Shown: piece after piece, positions 1 through 8,887 of the stretch | Position numbering within the stretch: the first letter of the stretch is position 1 | Layout: every line of letters begins with the position of its first letter | Assembly (NCBI GenBank): GCA_963699175.1 | Contig: OY969418.1 | Location: 8,246,001 to 8,310,000 of the forward strand | Direction: 5' to 3' | DNA: 64,000 nucleotides | Source: JACPYM01 sp963699175 | GTDB lineage: Bacteria > Acidobacteriota > Blastocatellia > RBC074 | Program-made: the position numbers and the translations under genes | The notes under the pieces: model-generated | Told to the model about the DNA's origin: nothing | What the model saw: only the letters and a program-made list of their open reading frames with translations | Database searches by the model: none

Positions 1-2
1 GA

Positions 3-500
3 GGAGAACTGCAAGGTCTCACGCTTGAGCTTGCGCAGGAGCGCGTGAAAATAGGCGAGCGCGTTCGCCTTACCACAATTCAGCGACAGAGGCGCACGCC
101 GATTCAGGCATTGGCTTTAGTAGAGGGCGGCTTTCTGCTTTGTTGGGGTGAGATAGAAGACGACCGATTTGAACTGCGAATGGCGCGGCTGAATGCGCAA
201 TTGCAAACTCAAACAGTTGTTACAGTAGTTGCGACGGCTGCGCCGGTTCCGGCGTTCGATTGGCGGTTGGATGAAGCTGGTGTGTTGTTTACTTGGCTGG
301 AAGAGCAGCCGGACAAGCCGCAAGTATTCACACAGCGTTTCGACTTCGCTGGCGTAGCACGCACGGCCCCGCAACTCGTGCCCGCGCCGATTACGCAGCG
401 CAGCGGCTTAGCTTTTGCAGATGAAGCCGGGCATAAACTGGTTTGGACGCGTAGATCAATTGATGGAGCAATGGGGTTGGAGACAAAGACATTGCGCTGA
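3..500 (+). CDS. 3' fragment of unidentified protein
   Basis: The reading frame is already open at the left edge and runs without a stop to TGA at 498-500, so this is the C-terminal ~165 residues of a longer gene; a GTG at 45 is only an internal candidate start. The fragment alternates short hydrophobic beta-like stretches with polar turns (VEGGFLLCWGE, AGVLFTWLEEQ, HKLVWTRRS), which resembles beta-propeller or sialidase-like repeats, but I recognise no family. It converges on argH, whose stop lies 17 bases away. No function is proposed. Confidence 0.6.
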   Translation, partial: GELQGLTLELAQERVKIGERVRLTTIQRQRRTPIQALALVEGGFLLCWGEIEDDRFELRMARLNAQLQTQTVVTVVATAAPVPAFDWRLDEAGVLFTWLEEQPDKPQVFTQRFDFAGVARTAPQLVPAPITQRSGLAFADEAGHKLVWTRRSIDGAMGLETKTLR

Positions 501-516
501 GCTGTTCAGTTTTAGC

Positions 517-2010
517 TCAACCTAGCCAGCGCTGCTTTGCGCGTTCGATCTTCTGAGGAAAAGCTGCAAGCCGTTTGCGTTTGTCGCGCAGCCAGCGGCA
601 CGTTTCCAGTTGCGCCTGTCGTTGTCTATCGAGAAACTCTGCCACCGTATCCGGCGCTGGCCCGCCGAAGATGCTCCGCACTTGCACAAAGCCTTCGGGC
701 GACAATGCCTCAAGCAATGCTGTGTCGGGCGTTTTCAAGTCTCGTCCCAACAACTCCCGCGCAACGGCTTGCAATGTTTCAACGATAAGCGTGTGGGTGG
801 CGTGCTTGGGCAAACGTTTGGCTGTTTGCGCCGCCAAACGATGCGCGATCTTGAAACTCAATCCTTCCTGCCGCGCCAGCGTGTCGGCCAGCTCAGTCAT
901 TGTCAGCAAACTGCCCGCCGCTTTCTCGCGCAAGCTCGCTCGATCTATCACGACTGCGCCGATTGCACCCGCCAGCAGACGCACGGCGCGTTTGGCATCG
1001 GCAAAGGTTTGGTAGACGAGCGGCTGCAAGGGGTCTTCCACGTCATTGATGTCGCCAAAGGGCGTATTGTGCACGCTGGTCATCACCGCCTGCGCCTGAC
1101 CGAGCGCTTTGCTCAACTGGATGCGGACGTGCTCCAACGCAACGGGGTTACGCTTCTGCGGCATGATCGAACTCGTTTGCACAAAGCCATCGTTGAGCGT
1201 GATGAAAGAGAACTCTTGTGTAGCCCAAACCAGCAGGTCTTGCGTGAAGCGGCCCAGCGAGATCGCCGCAGCGGCCAATGCGCCGAGCGTTCCGATCAGG
1301 TAATCAATCCCGCCGATGGCGTAATACGAGTTTTCAACGACGCCTTCAAAACCCAACAACTCAGCCGTCAGTTCGCGATTGATTGGAAACCCTGTCGTGG
1401 TGATGGCACACGCGCCGAGCGGGCTACAGTTCACGTTGGCAAATGCCGCTTGCAAGCGCGTTACATCGCGCCGGATGAATTCGAGCGCGGCGCACAGGTA
1501 ATGCGCCAAGGTCGTCGGCTGCGCAGGTTGCGTGTGCGTATGCGCGGGCATCATTGTGCGCAGGTTGGCGCGCGCGAGTTTGATGAGCGCGGCTTGCAAC
1601 GTCACTAGGCCGTCGAGCAGATCGAGAATCTCGAGGCGCAGGTTCATGCGGTACTGGGTCACGTCAATGTCGTTGCGGCTGCGCGCGATGTGCAGCTTGC
1701 CTGCGGTCTCTTCGCCAATTGTGTTGTTGAGTTCGCGTTCGACAAAGAAGTAGAGGTCTTCGACCGTGCCATCGTATGGGGCTTGCTGAATGCTGACGCG
1801 GTCGAGCTGATCCAGGCCGCGCAGGATCGCCCTTGCGTCATCACGTGTGATGATCCTTTGTTTAGCCAGCATCAAACAGTGCGCGTTATGAATGTGCAGC
1901 AGCGGCTCGAAGAAGAAGCATTGTCCGTCGGCGAAGATATGATTGAGAACAGTTTCGGCATAAATCGGTGCCGGGAATTGTGGCTTAGCAGTAGTTTTTG
2001 TCGAAGTCAT
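517..2010 (-). CDS. argH: argininosuccinate lyase
   Basis: Cytoplasmic lyase that splits argininosuccinate into arginine and fumarate, the last step of arginine biosynthesis. The fumarase/aspartase superfamily signature SSIMPQKRNP is present at about residues 277-286, preceded by the HTHTQPAQPTTLAHYL block and the earlier HIARSRNDIDVTQYR block that carries substrate-binding residues typical of ArgH. The length of 497 aa is slightly above the usual ~460 because of extra N-terminal residues (MTSTKTTAKPQFPAPIYAE). No other arg genes are adjacent, so it is not in an arginine operon here. The ATG at 2010 is the only good start before the conserved region. Confidence 0.93.
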   Translation of the reverse strand: MTSTKTTAKPQFPAPIYAETVLNHIFADGQCFFFEPLLHIHNAHCLMLAKQRIITRDDARAILRGLDQLDRVSIQQAPYDGTVEDLYFFVERELNNTIGEETAGKLHIARSRNDIDVTQYRMNLRLEILDLLDGLVTLQAALIKLARANLRTMMPAHTHTQPAQPTTLAHYLCAALEFIRRDVTRLQAAFANVNCSPLGACAITTTGFPINRELTAELLGFEGVVENSYYAIGGIDYLIGTLGALAAAAISLGRFTQDLLVWATQEFSFITLNDGFVQTSSIMPQKRNPVALEHVRIQLSKALGQAQAVMTSVHNTPFGDINDVEDPLQPLVYQTFADAKRAVRLLAGAIGAVVIDRASLREKAAGSLLTMTELADTLARQEGLSFKIAHRLAAQTAKRLPKHATHTLIVETLQAVARELLGRDLKTPDTALLEALSPEGFVQVRSIFGGPAPDTVAEFLDRQRQAQLETCRWLRDKRKRLAAFPQKIERAKQRWLG

Positions 2011-2042
2011 GAATAGTCAGCTATTACGCCTTAGCTTTGCCA

Positions 2043-2069
2043 GGAATGGTGAATGGAAAATGGAGAATG
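2043..2069. repeat. heptad repeat GAATGGA-type, short copy
   Basis: Degenerate 7-bp units of the form GAATGGA (GAATGGT, GAATGGA, AAATGGA, GAATG) lie between argH and the next gene. It matches the right arm of the longer heptad stem-loop at 2463-2550, on the other side of the 2079-2468 gene. That gene is therefore bracketed by copies of the same repeat. Confidence 0.6.
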
Positions 2070-2078
2070 CCAGGTTGA

Positions 2079-2468
2079 TTAAGGTGTTCGTTTAACCGAC
2101 TTAATGATGGAGGTAAGAAGGCTCACGAGTTCATCGGCATCTGCATAAATCGAATCGAATTCGGTTGCTGACAAGTATTCTCCCGCTGATAACAGTTTCA
2201 ACCAGTACTGAGTTTTGACCGCATGCTGTAGTGCGATACTCATCTCACGGTGAAAGTCTTGTCTGTCGGGTGATTGCTGGGCTGACTCGACGCAAGCGCC
2301 GATGAGAGTGCCGGCGTTGAGCAGGAACTTGCTCAACACGTACTCCTGCTTCTCGTTCGCCAGGTACTTGTAGAGCTTGACGACACGTAGCGCGAAGGCA
2401 AACGACTTGTCGCGCACCGGATTCGGTTTCTGTTCTTTGCTCTCAGCCATAAGGGAAACTACAGCCAT
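2079..2468 (-). CDS. four-helix-bundle protein (S23/IVS-like)
   Basis: A 129-aa all-alpha protein. The pattern FALRVVKLYKYLANEK...LSKFLLNAGTLIGACVESAQ...FHREMSIALQHAVKTQYWLKLL is characteristic of the four-helix-bundle family first named for 23S rRNA intervening-sequence ORFs. These proteins are common as singletons in Bacteroidetes and Acidobacteria and their role is not settled. There is no 23S rRNA nearby, so it is not in an rRNA intervening sequence. The start is uncertain: ATG at 2468 sits inside a GGAGAATGG heptad, and ATG at 2450 is an alternative. Confidence 0.75.
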   Translation of the reverse strand: MAVVSLMAESKEQKPNPVRDKSFAFALRVVKLYKYLANEKQEYVLSKFLLNAGTLIGACVESAQQSPDRQDFHREMSIALQHAVKTQYWLKLLSAGEYLSATEFDSIYADADELVSLLTSIIKSVKRTP

Positions 2469-2550
2469 TCTCCATTCCCCATTCTCAATTCGCAGGCAGA
2501 TAAGAGACCTTAGCTGTGCTACCGAATGGAGAATGAAGAATGGAGAATGT
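2463..2550. repeat. heptad-repeat stem-loop (ATTCTCC/GGAGAAT type)
   Basis: The left arm CCATTCTCCATTCCCCATTC and the right arm GAATGGAGAATGAAGAATGG are inverted copies separated by about 35 bp. Each arm is built of degenerate 7-bp units (GAATGGA). The left arm overlaps the start region of the 2079-2468 gene. It shares its architecture with the stem-loops at 10597-10665, 12621-12707 and 57735-57815. Confidence 0.65.
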
Positions 2551-2555
2551 TGCTA

Positions 2556-5471
2556 TTAAAAACGCGCGCGGAACCCAAACTGAATCAACCGCGCATCCAG
2601 CGCCGCCGTCGGCAACAGTGACGGTGCTGTCGTGATCGTGCCAGCCTGCGGGTTGGGTGCTGTTGCACTGCCCAGCGCCACAACGCTGGCGGTAGTGTTC
2701 AAGCCAGTGATGTTGGTGTGATTGAATAGATTGGTGAACTCCGCCAGGAAATCCACCTTGAAGCTTTCGCGGCGAAACAGGCTGCGCGCGTAACGCATAT
2801 CGAGCTGGGCAATCTTCGGCCCGCGCACTGTGTTACGCCCGATAAAGAGCGGACGTTGCTGCGCGGCGGGCACGTTTGAATCGCCGTTGAGCACGTTATT
2901 GCTACCAATGTTGAATGTGTCACCGCTGCGCGCCATCAGGATGAACGAGAGTTGGTTGTTGTTGGCAAGGTAAGACAGCGCCTGGTTATTGATGGTGAAC
3001 TCTGGCTGTAACGAACCCGCGAAAGTCAGCACGTGGCGGCGGTCGCTGAGCGAGTTACCATACTCGCCACGCCGGTTGGTTAGATCTTGCGGCAGATTGC
3101 CGCCGCTGTCGAGCACGTTCATTTCAGGCGCATTATCTAACGAGTGCGACCAGGTGTAGCTGACGAAGTACTCGTAGCCGTGTGACAGACGGCGGTTGAG
3201 CGTTATGTTCAAGCCGTTGTAATTGGAGTTGCCGACCGATTCGGCAATCTGAATGTTGTTGAAGCGCGTGTCCACGCGGCCCGCGCCAAAGATCGGACGG
3301 CCATCGGCCAGCCGGTTCGCCGTCGCAATCAGATTGATGTTGTTGTAGACGGGAATACCCGTGCCTTTGGTGTGCAGATAGATTGCGCTCAGACCAAAGT
3401 TAGATGTTAGCTCGCGGCTGATCTGCAAATTGACGTTGGCTGAATACATTGTGCGAAAGTCCGGCGACACTCCGATCACGCCTTGAATGCCTTGCGGAAA
3501 ACCCGACGGGAAGCTGGCCAGCACGTTGGGGTAGCTGGGCGCGAATGGCGCTTGAGTAGTATTGGTGGGGCTAATCGTGATGTTGAAGAAACGCTGGTTC
3601 CCGTTATTCAAAATCGCACGGCGGTATACATCGGTCTGCGGCTGGTCATAGAAGATGCCGCCGTTGGCGCGCACGACGGTTTTCTGATCTTTGCCCAGCG
3701 ACCAAGCGACACCCACGCGCGGCGCAAAATTGTTTTTGTCTACGCGGAACTCACGCGACGGTTCGTAAGGCGATTGCTTGTCGGCTTCAGGGATTTGATA
3801 GAGGTCATAGCGCAGGCCATAGCTGAGCGTCAGATTAGGTCGCGCCTTCCACGAATCCTGTGCGAAGAACGAGGTGAAGAGCGACGAATAAACCAACTGC
3901 GGGTCGCCAAATGTTTGCGCAAAGGTGCTGTAGCCTTTCGGAGTTTTGCCACTGACGGCGTCTTGGTATGCCGCCGCACTGGCGAAGGTATATATCGCCG
4001 CCGTCGCTTGCGTGTTGTCATCGCGCACATTGCGCACCGAGACGCCGAATTTCCAACTGTGCGTGCCCAAGTTGTAAGTGAAGTTGTCGGCGAATTCGGG
4101 CGTTTTTTCGATGAAGCGGAATCCAGCGTTGTTCGGCCCGCCGAATGTCGCGACGCCCGAAACGACAAGGTTCGGCCCTTTGCCTGATTCTTCAAACGAC
4201 ACGTTGGCCTGATCGCGGTAGGGCAAGCTAAAGCGGAATTCGTTCAACGCGCGGTCGGTCAGGGTTGAGATCAACTGTGCACCGACAGCGTGTGCACGGT
4301 CGCGGAACAGGATCGTAGCCGATTTGAGCGTCTGGCCGCCGCCGCCGTTGAAAGGCTGGCGATTGCGGAAGTAGTTGTAGCGCACTGACAGCCGATGTTT
4401 TTCGCTGATCTGATAATCAACTTTGGCGAGATAAAAATAGGGGCGTTCAACCGTCGGCACTGGGTCACCGAAATCAGCAGGCAGCCCTAGCGCCGCGATA
4501 TTGGCCGCGCTGGTGGACACCACTGACGAAAGATCGTGCGAGACGTGTTCAAAGGCGGAGAAGAAAAACAACCTGTCTTTTTTCACCGGCCCGCCAACGT
4601 TGACGTACTCCGAATCGAGGAAGCCCGGCACTTTGGGCGAAGGCGCGCGCAACAACGACGGGCGGGCGTTCAGGTCTTTGCGACGGAAGATGTACGCGCC
4701 CTCGCCGTGATAGTTATTCGACCCCGACTTGGTGACGACATTGAAAACGGTACCGGTCGTGTTGCCGAATTCCGGCGCGAAGCCGTTGTTGACCTGTTGC
4801 ACTTCGCCGATGAACGTATTCGAGATCGGCAGCAGCCGAATGCCCGCGCGGTCGCTCTGCGTGTTATTGCTGCCGTCGAGTTGATAGTTGAGGCGGTCGG
4901 TAAAGCCGTTCGCATTGATCTTGCGCGGCACGCCGAAAGTGTTTTGCGGATGACCGCTGACGTTAGGCTGCACCAGGATGAAGTTATAAGCGTTGCGCGA
5001 CGTGAGCGGCAAATTGACCACCGCGTTCGCCGTCAGTGTCGAACCGATGTCGGTGCGTCCGGGTTCGATGACCGGCGCGGCAGTGGTGACTTCGACCGTG
5101 TTGGTCAGATTGGCGACGCCCAGCGCGATGTCTACAGTGGCAATGCTGCCGGCGTTGATCGCCAAGTTGCTGCGCTCGACTTTGGCGAAACCGGTCGCCT
5201 CGACAGTCACGCTGTACGTGCCCAACGGCAACGTGCCAAAACGATAAAAGCCGCGCGCGTCGGTTTGCATCGAGCGCGTGTAGCCGGTGTCTTTGCTGAC
5301 GATGCCAACCTTTGCGTTGGGGACGGTGCCGCCGTTTTGATCAGTGACCGTGCCTTCAATCTGGCCGTTGATGGCAGCGGATTGAGCAAAGATGGTTTGC
5401 GATGAACCGATGAATAAAACGGCCAGCGCAAGCGCCAAGCCAAAGCCGCGAGACAGTATTCTTGGGGACAT
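2556..5471 (-). CDS. Oar-like TonB-dependent outer-membrane receptor
   Basis: A 971-aa outer-membrane protein, probably importing or exporting large ligands with TonB energy; the ligand is unknown. Residues ~1-30 form a signal peptide ending in TIFAQS. Residues ~33-115 are a carboxypeptidase-regulatory-like beta-sandwich (GQIEGTVTDQNGGTVPNAKV...GFYRFGTLPLGTYSVTVEA). Next is a plug-like segment (NLPLTSRNAYNFILVQPNVSG, then TGTVFNVVTKSGSNNYHGE), followed by a long barrel region ending in LIQFGFRARF with the aromatic C-terminus expected of outer-membrane barrels. This layout is the Oar/TonB family greatly expanded in Acidobacteria. The leader carries a paired palindrome (5493-5572) just upstream of its ribosome-binding region. 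Confidence 0.9.
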   Translation of the reverse strand: MSPRILSRGFGLALALAVLFIGSSQTIFAQSAAINGQIEGTVTDQNGGTVPNAKVGIVSKDTGYTRSMQTDARGFYRFGTLPLGTYSVTVEATGFAKVERSNLAINAGSIATVDIALGVANLTNTVEVTTAAPVIEPGRTDIGSTLTANAVVNLPLTSRNAYNFILVQPNVSGHPQNTFGVPRKINANGFTDRLNYQLDGSNNTQSDRAGIRLLPISNTFIGEVQQVNNGFAPEFGNTTGTVFNVVTKSGSNNYHGEGAYIFRRKDLNARPSLLRAPSPKVPGFLDSEYVNVGGPVKKDRLFFFSAFEHVSHDLSSVVSTSAANIAALGLPADFGDPVPTVERPYFYLAKVDYQISEKHRLSVRYNYFRNRQPFNGGGGQTLKSATILFRDRAHAVGAQLISTLTDRALNEFRFSLPYRDQANVSFEESGKGPNLVVSGVATFGGPNNAGFRFIEKTPEFADNFTYNLGTHSWKFGVSVRNVRDDNTQATAAIYTFASAAAYQDAVSGKTPKGYSTFAQTFGDPQLVYSSLFTSFFAQDSWKARPNLTLSYGLRYDLYQIPEADKQSPYEPSREFRVDKNNFAPRVGVAWSLGKDQKTVVRANGGIFYDQPQTDVYRRAILNNGNQRFFNITISPTNTTQAPFAPSYPNVLASFPSGFPQGIQGVIGVSPDFRTMYSANVNLQISRELTSNFGLSAIYLHTKGTGIPVYNNINLIATANRLADGRPIFGAGRVDTRFNNIQIAESVGNSNYNGLNITLNRRLSHGYEYFVSYTWSHSLDNAPEMNVLDSGGNLPQDLTNRRGEYGNSLSDRRHVLTFAGSLQPEFTINNQALSYLANNNQLSFILMARSGDTFNIGSNNVLNGDSNVPAAQQRPLFIGRNTVRGPKIAQLDMRYARSLFRRESFKVDFLAEFTNLFNHTNITGLNTTASVVALGSATAPNPQAGTITTAPSLLPTAALDARLIQFGFRARF

Positions 5472-5492
5472 ACCTACTTCTCCTCAGAAAAA

Positions 5493-5572
5493 GTTCGACA
5501 AGCTGCCAGCTTGTCGTGGTCTTCAAATTGGACGTATTCAGGAGTCAGCGACAAGCTGGCAGCTTGTCGAAC
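5493..5572. repeat. paired palindromes in receptor leader
   Basis: Two 21-bp near-palindromes with core GACAAGCTGCCAGCTTGTC lie at 5496-5516 and 5549-5569. With three flanking bases each, 5493-5516 and 5549-5572 are exact reverse complements over 24 bp, so either each copy or the pair can fold. They lie 22-100 bp upstream of the receptor start at 5471. A degenerate relative occupies the same position relative to the gene starting at 32481 (32508-32586). REP-like element or leader regulator; not a terminator, because no T tract follows. Confidence 0.75.
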
Positions 5573-5710
5573 TGCTGCGCTGCGCGCTTCCGTTGTTGCA
5601 AAGAGTCGCGACAACGACCTGAACAACTCCTTATGCAGAATATGTGAATGTAAACTGGTTTTGCGTTGCGCAGACTTTAGCACATCTGTTTGCCTGCATC
5701 GTAGGCTGAG

Positions 5711-6676
5711 TTACCAATTGCCTGCCTTGCCTTCGTTTTTCAGCCAGTGCTCGATCAAGGCTTCCAAGCGTTTGGTTGCAGCATCCACCAGTTTTTCACC
5801 GCGTTCGCGCGAAATCTCACTGAGCTTGCCGGAATAGCCCGGCCAATCCTGCGTCGCGGCCTTCTCGTGATAAAAAGGAAAGCCGTCTTCAGGCCGCACC
5901 GTCGGCGGCAAATCAGGCGCGCGCCCGGCTTCGACGCTCTGCGGCGCAAAGACGGCGGCGGAAGACATCTCCAGCGGCCCGCCGTGCCCGCGCCCGCCAT
6001 TGCCGGAGGTGAAGAGCTTCATGCCCTCGACCAATTGAATCGAAAGCGTCTCCCACCAATTGGCCATCAGAATGTCTGAGCCTTTCAATTCAGCGACGAC
6101 GTGTGAGATGGCCGAGCGCATCGGCGCGATGTTGCCGCTGTGGCCGTTGAGCACGAAGATTTTCTTGAAGCCGTTCTGGAAGATGCCGCGCAGCACATCT
6201 TCAAAATACATCGTCAAGACTTCAGGCCGCACCGAGATGCTGCCGCGAAATTCCGCCGTGTGCGCCGGGTTGTGCGTGAACTCAATCGTCGGGAAGACGG
6301 ACGCCTGGAAACGCGGAGCGAGCCGCGCCGCAATGCCTTTGGCCAAGACCGTGTCGGTCGAGACTGGCCCGCTCGGCCCGTGATATTCCACGCTGCCCAG
6401 CGGCAGGATGGCGAAGCGTGATTGGCTGACGTGTTGTTCGAGCTTGTAACCGATAACATCGGCGAAATTGCGGATGGGTTCTTGCGCGGTCGTCGAAGCC
6501 GTAGTTGACGCGGCCCCTGCGCGCTTGCCATCGGGCGTCAAGGCGGCCCAAGACAGAGCAGGCGCGGCCAACAATGCATTAATGAAATTGCGGCGTCTCT
6601 GTGCGGTGGCAGTCGAAGGTTGCCGGTGTGGCGTGCGCAGCAGGGCATAAAGCTCAGCAATGATTCGGTTGAACAT
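5711..6676 (-). CDS. exported creatininase-family amidohydrolase
   Basis: Creatininase (creatinine amidohydrolase) family, metal-dependent C-N hydrolases; members act on creatinine, formamides or peptide precursors, so the substrate is open. Family blocks are clear: LPLGSVEYHGPSGPVSTDTV (metal-binding E and H/D), FTHNPAHTAEFRGSISV, KIFVLNGHSGN and GRGHGGPLEMSSA. The N-terminus has RRRNFINALLAAPALSWAA, a plausible Tat-type signal, which fits the export of folded metalloenzymes. A charged tail predicted to be helical follows the domain. The long N-terminal extension before the twin arginines may mean the true start is slightly internal. Confidence 0.85.
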   Translation of the reverse strand: MFNRIIAELYALLRTPHRQPSTATAQRRRNFINALLAAPALSWAALTPDGKRAGAASTTASTTAQEPIRNFADVIGYKLEQHVSQSRFAILPLGSVEYHGPSGPVSTDTVLAKGIAARLAPRFQASVFPTIEFTHNPAHTAEFRGSISVRPEVLTMYFEDVLRGIFQNGFKKIFVLNGHSGNIAPMRSAISHVVAELKGSDILMANWWETLSIQLVEGMKLFTSGNGGRGHGGPLEMSSAAVFAPQSVEAGRAPDLPPTVRPEDGFPFYHEKAATQDWPGYSGKLSEISRERGEKLVDAATKRLEALIEHWLKNEGKAGNW

Positions 6677-6830
6677 AAACTTGCCTCACAAGGTTGTTGG
6701 AAGATGGAGATTACGATTGACGGTTGTGTGCGACCGATGATGCGTTAGCCGGATGCTTCGGTCAATGGAGGCGAATCAGGTTGGCGTCTCGACCGTGCGG
6801 GAGGTGAATCGTTGGATAGCGATATTTGGT

Positions 6831-7067
6831 TTTCAGCCCGCGAATGCGGGCGATAGCATAAAGCCCTGGGTGGAGCGCAGAGCGCGTAACCCAGGGAACA
6901 TTAGCAATTCGGTGACAAGCCCGCATAAGCGGGCGACAGATGGTGGTGGTAACCAGAATGGCTGTCGCCCACTTCGCGGGCTGTGAATTCTTTTGGCGCA
7001 TTACCTGGGGTTTCGGCTACGTCTTCACCCCAGGCTTTATGCTGCCGCCCGCATTCACGGGCTGAAA
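6831..7067. repeat. 237-bp nested inverted-repeat element
   Basis: The 438-bp gap between the creatininase and LRR genes is mostly this element. The outer arms, 6831-6865 and 7033-7067, are imperfect inverted repeats (left arm reads TTTCAGCCCGCGAATGCGGG; the right arm ends GCATTCACGGGCTGAAA). An inner pair at about 6917-6942 and 6960-6984 repeats the motif GCCCGCATAAGCGGGCGACA in inverted form. Outward-facing CCTGGG/CCCAGG steps also pair. No ORF of note lies inside. This looks like a non-coding miniature repeat (MITE- or REP-like). Confidence 0.7.
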
Positions 7068-7114
7068 TGCTGCGCTAAATTCAAGCCACTGCTACATGGC
7101 TGCAAGTGGTTTCC

Positions 7115-8818
7115 CTAAGCATTGGTATTGGTGAGGCTGCGTATGTAATTCATCAGATGATTGCGGACTAACCTTTCAAATTGAACTTCACCTTCATAAG
7201 GCCACCACAAACCTTCTTGAGGAAATCTGTCTTTGAAATCTAGCACCAGTCCCCATTGTTCAGTTTCGGCCCTTGATCTTGGCGTATAGGGTTTCTGATT
7301 GAAATAGACGAAGATTTGCGGGCTGCGTTTTTTCTTCCATGCTTCATAAGCTAGGCTGAATTCGTGTTCGGTGCCAGTTTTCCCGTTCGCTGTTTGAGTA
7401 CCAAAACGTTTCCAGAAGATGCCAATCAGTAAGTCACAGTCAGTGATCCGCAGAATCGGGTCAATTAGACCTTGCGGCCCTTCAGGATGAAAGCCGGGAT
7501 GCGTGTCAGTTTCCCAACGTGTTAATACAAGGTGCAATCCCCGGTCGGCCGCGATAAAGCGATTGACCTCATCAATGACTGCGGGAAGCGCATCTCGTTC
7601 GGGTTGAACATCGGCAGGTGATGCAACCACAATGCGGAGAACTCGCGGATGCAATTGGGATCGAATCTCTTCATATAGACGTTGCGGAGTACTCTTTTCT
7701 GTTTTCAAACGTTCTTCGCTCTGCAATTTGGCCAGCGTTACAAAGATCGCTTCTACATCTTCCGGGTTGGCTAACGCTTCTGGCGGAACAGGCAGCGGAT
7801 TGTTGCGGAGATCAAGGACATTCAAATTAGTCAGTCTAGTAATCTCAAGTGGTAAGCTTGCTAGCTGATTTCCGCTGAGGTCAAGTTCAGTAAGGTTTGT
7901 CAGCCGACCGATCTCTGGTGGTAAGTTCGTTAGTTGATTGCTATCAAGATAGAGACTGGTCAAATTACTTAACTTGCCGATTTCAGGTGGTAGGTCTGTT
8001 AAACTATTATCAAAGAGGTCAAGCATCGTTAGATTAATCAGCTCCCCGATCTCGGATGGCAATATCTTAAGTCTGTTCCCATTACCATAATCTGTTGCAT
8101 ACAATTCAGTATTAACAGAGCTACCAAATGAAAGTTCTTCGAGATTAGTCAGCTTCCCGATTTCGGATGGTAGAGACTCCAGAAGATTGCTGCTTAAATA
8201 AAGAGTCCTCAAGTTAGCCAGTTGAGTTATCTCAACTGGCATGACTGTCATTTGGTTATTGCTCAGATCGAGAAAGGTTAGGTTAGTTAGTTGCGCGATC
8301 CATGGCGAAAAGGCTATGGGCTGATTATCGCTTAAATAAAGACTGGTTAGATTGACTAACTCAGTAATTTCCGGGGGGAAAGCTGATAAGTCATTGCCTC
8401 TTAGCCCAAGGCTAGTTAGGCCCACTAATTTGGTGATTTCTGCTGGCACACTTTTTAGTCCATTGAATCCGAGATCAAGATGAGTCAGCTTACTTAGATC
8501 AATGATCTTGGCTGGCAAACTCGTTATTTGATTATCGCTGAGGTTAAGGTGGGTTAGATTTGTCAGCTTTGTAATTTCCGGCGGCAGAGAGGAAAGTTGA
8601 TTGTTGCTTAGATCAAGGCTGGTCAGATTGATCAGGTTTGTGATCTCTGGTGGTAAGTTCGTCAGATCATTGTCGGAAAGGTAGAGGTCTGTCAGGTTGG
8701 TAAGTTTGCTGATTTCAGGTGGCAAACCTGATATTTGACAGCTCATGAGGTCGAGTTCTGTCCAGTTTTCCTGCGCTGCCTGCTCAATAAGTTCGAGAAT
8801 TGCTTTTTCGTCGGCCAT
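7115..8818 (-). CDS. leucine-rich-repeat protein with C-terminal DUF4062-like domain
   Basis: A 567-aa protein with no signal peptide, so probably cytoplasmic. Residues ~15-360 are about 15 tandem 23-residue leucine-rich repeats of the LPPEIxxLxNLTxLxLSxNxL type, starting with the capping phrase AILELIEQAAQENWTELDL seen in bacterial LRR and Roco proteins. Residues ~395-520 match the DUF4062 pattern: RIVVASPADVQPERDALPAV, then ITDCDLLIGIFWKRFG and TGTEHEFSLAYEAW. DUF4062 usually sits in front of STAND-type NTPases in signalling proteins; here no NTPase follows and the order is LRR first. The gene is visibly AT-richer than its neighbours, suggesting acquisition. GAGAGGATGAC precedes the ATG. 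Role unknown; an LRR-sensor plus effector design is inference. Confidence 0.8.
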   Translation of the reverse strand: MADEKAILELIEQAAQENWTELDLMSCQISGLPPEISKLTNLTDLYLSDNDLTNLPPEITNLINLTSLDLSNNQLSSLPPEITKLTNLTHLNLSDNQITSLPAKIIDLSKLTHLDLGFNGLKSVPAEITKLVGLTSLGLRGNDLSAFPPEITELVNLTSLYLSDNQPIAFSPWIAQLTNLTFLDLSNNQMTVMPVEITQLANLRTLYLSSNLLESLPSEIGKLTNLEELSFGSSVNTELYATDYGNGNRLKILPSEIGELINLTMLDLFDNSLTDLPPEIGKLSNLTSLYLDSNQLTNLPPEIGRLTNLTELDLSGNQLASLPLEITRLTNLNVLDLRNNPLPVPPEALANPEDVEAIFVTLAKLQSEERLKTEKSTPQRLYEEIRSQLHPRVLRIVVASPADVQPERDALPAVIDEVNRFIAADRGLHLVLTRWETDTHPGFHPEGPQGLIDPILRITDCDLLIGIFWKRFGTQTANGKTGTEHEFSLAYEAWKKKRSPQIFVYFNQKPYTPRSRAETEQWGLVLDFKDRFPQEGLWWPYEGEVQFERLVRNHLMNYIRSLTNTNA

Positions 8819-8887
8819 GTCATCCTCTCGCGCTGAAATGCTGGCAGATGCTAATTCAGAGCGCTATCTGATGACAATCCTTCTGAC

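Noticed and set aside
610..1608. Long open frame on the plus strand opposite argH
   Set aside because: Antisense shadow of a clearly conserved lyase gene; the translation is rich in Arg, His, Cys and Gln without domain pattern.
2463..2550. Possible CRISPR-like repeats
   Set aside because: Units are only 7 bp, degenerate and inverted, with no spacers of constant length and no cas genes.
3483..5405. Plus-strand open frames opposite the TonB receptor
   Set aside because: Shadows of the receptor gene caused by high G+C third positions; no ribosome sites or family patterns.
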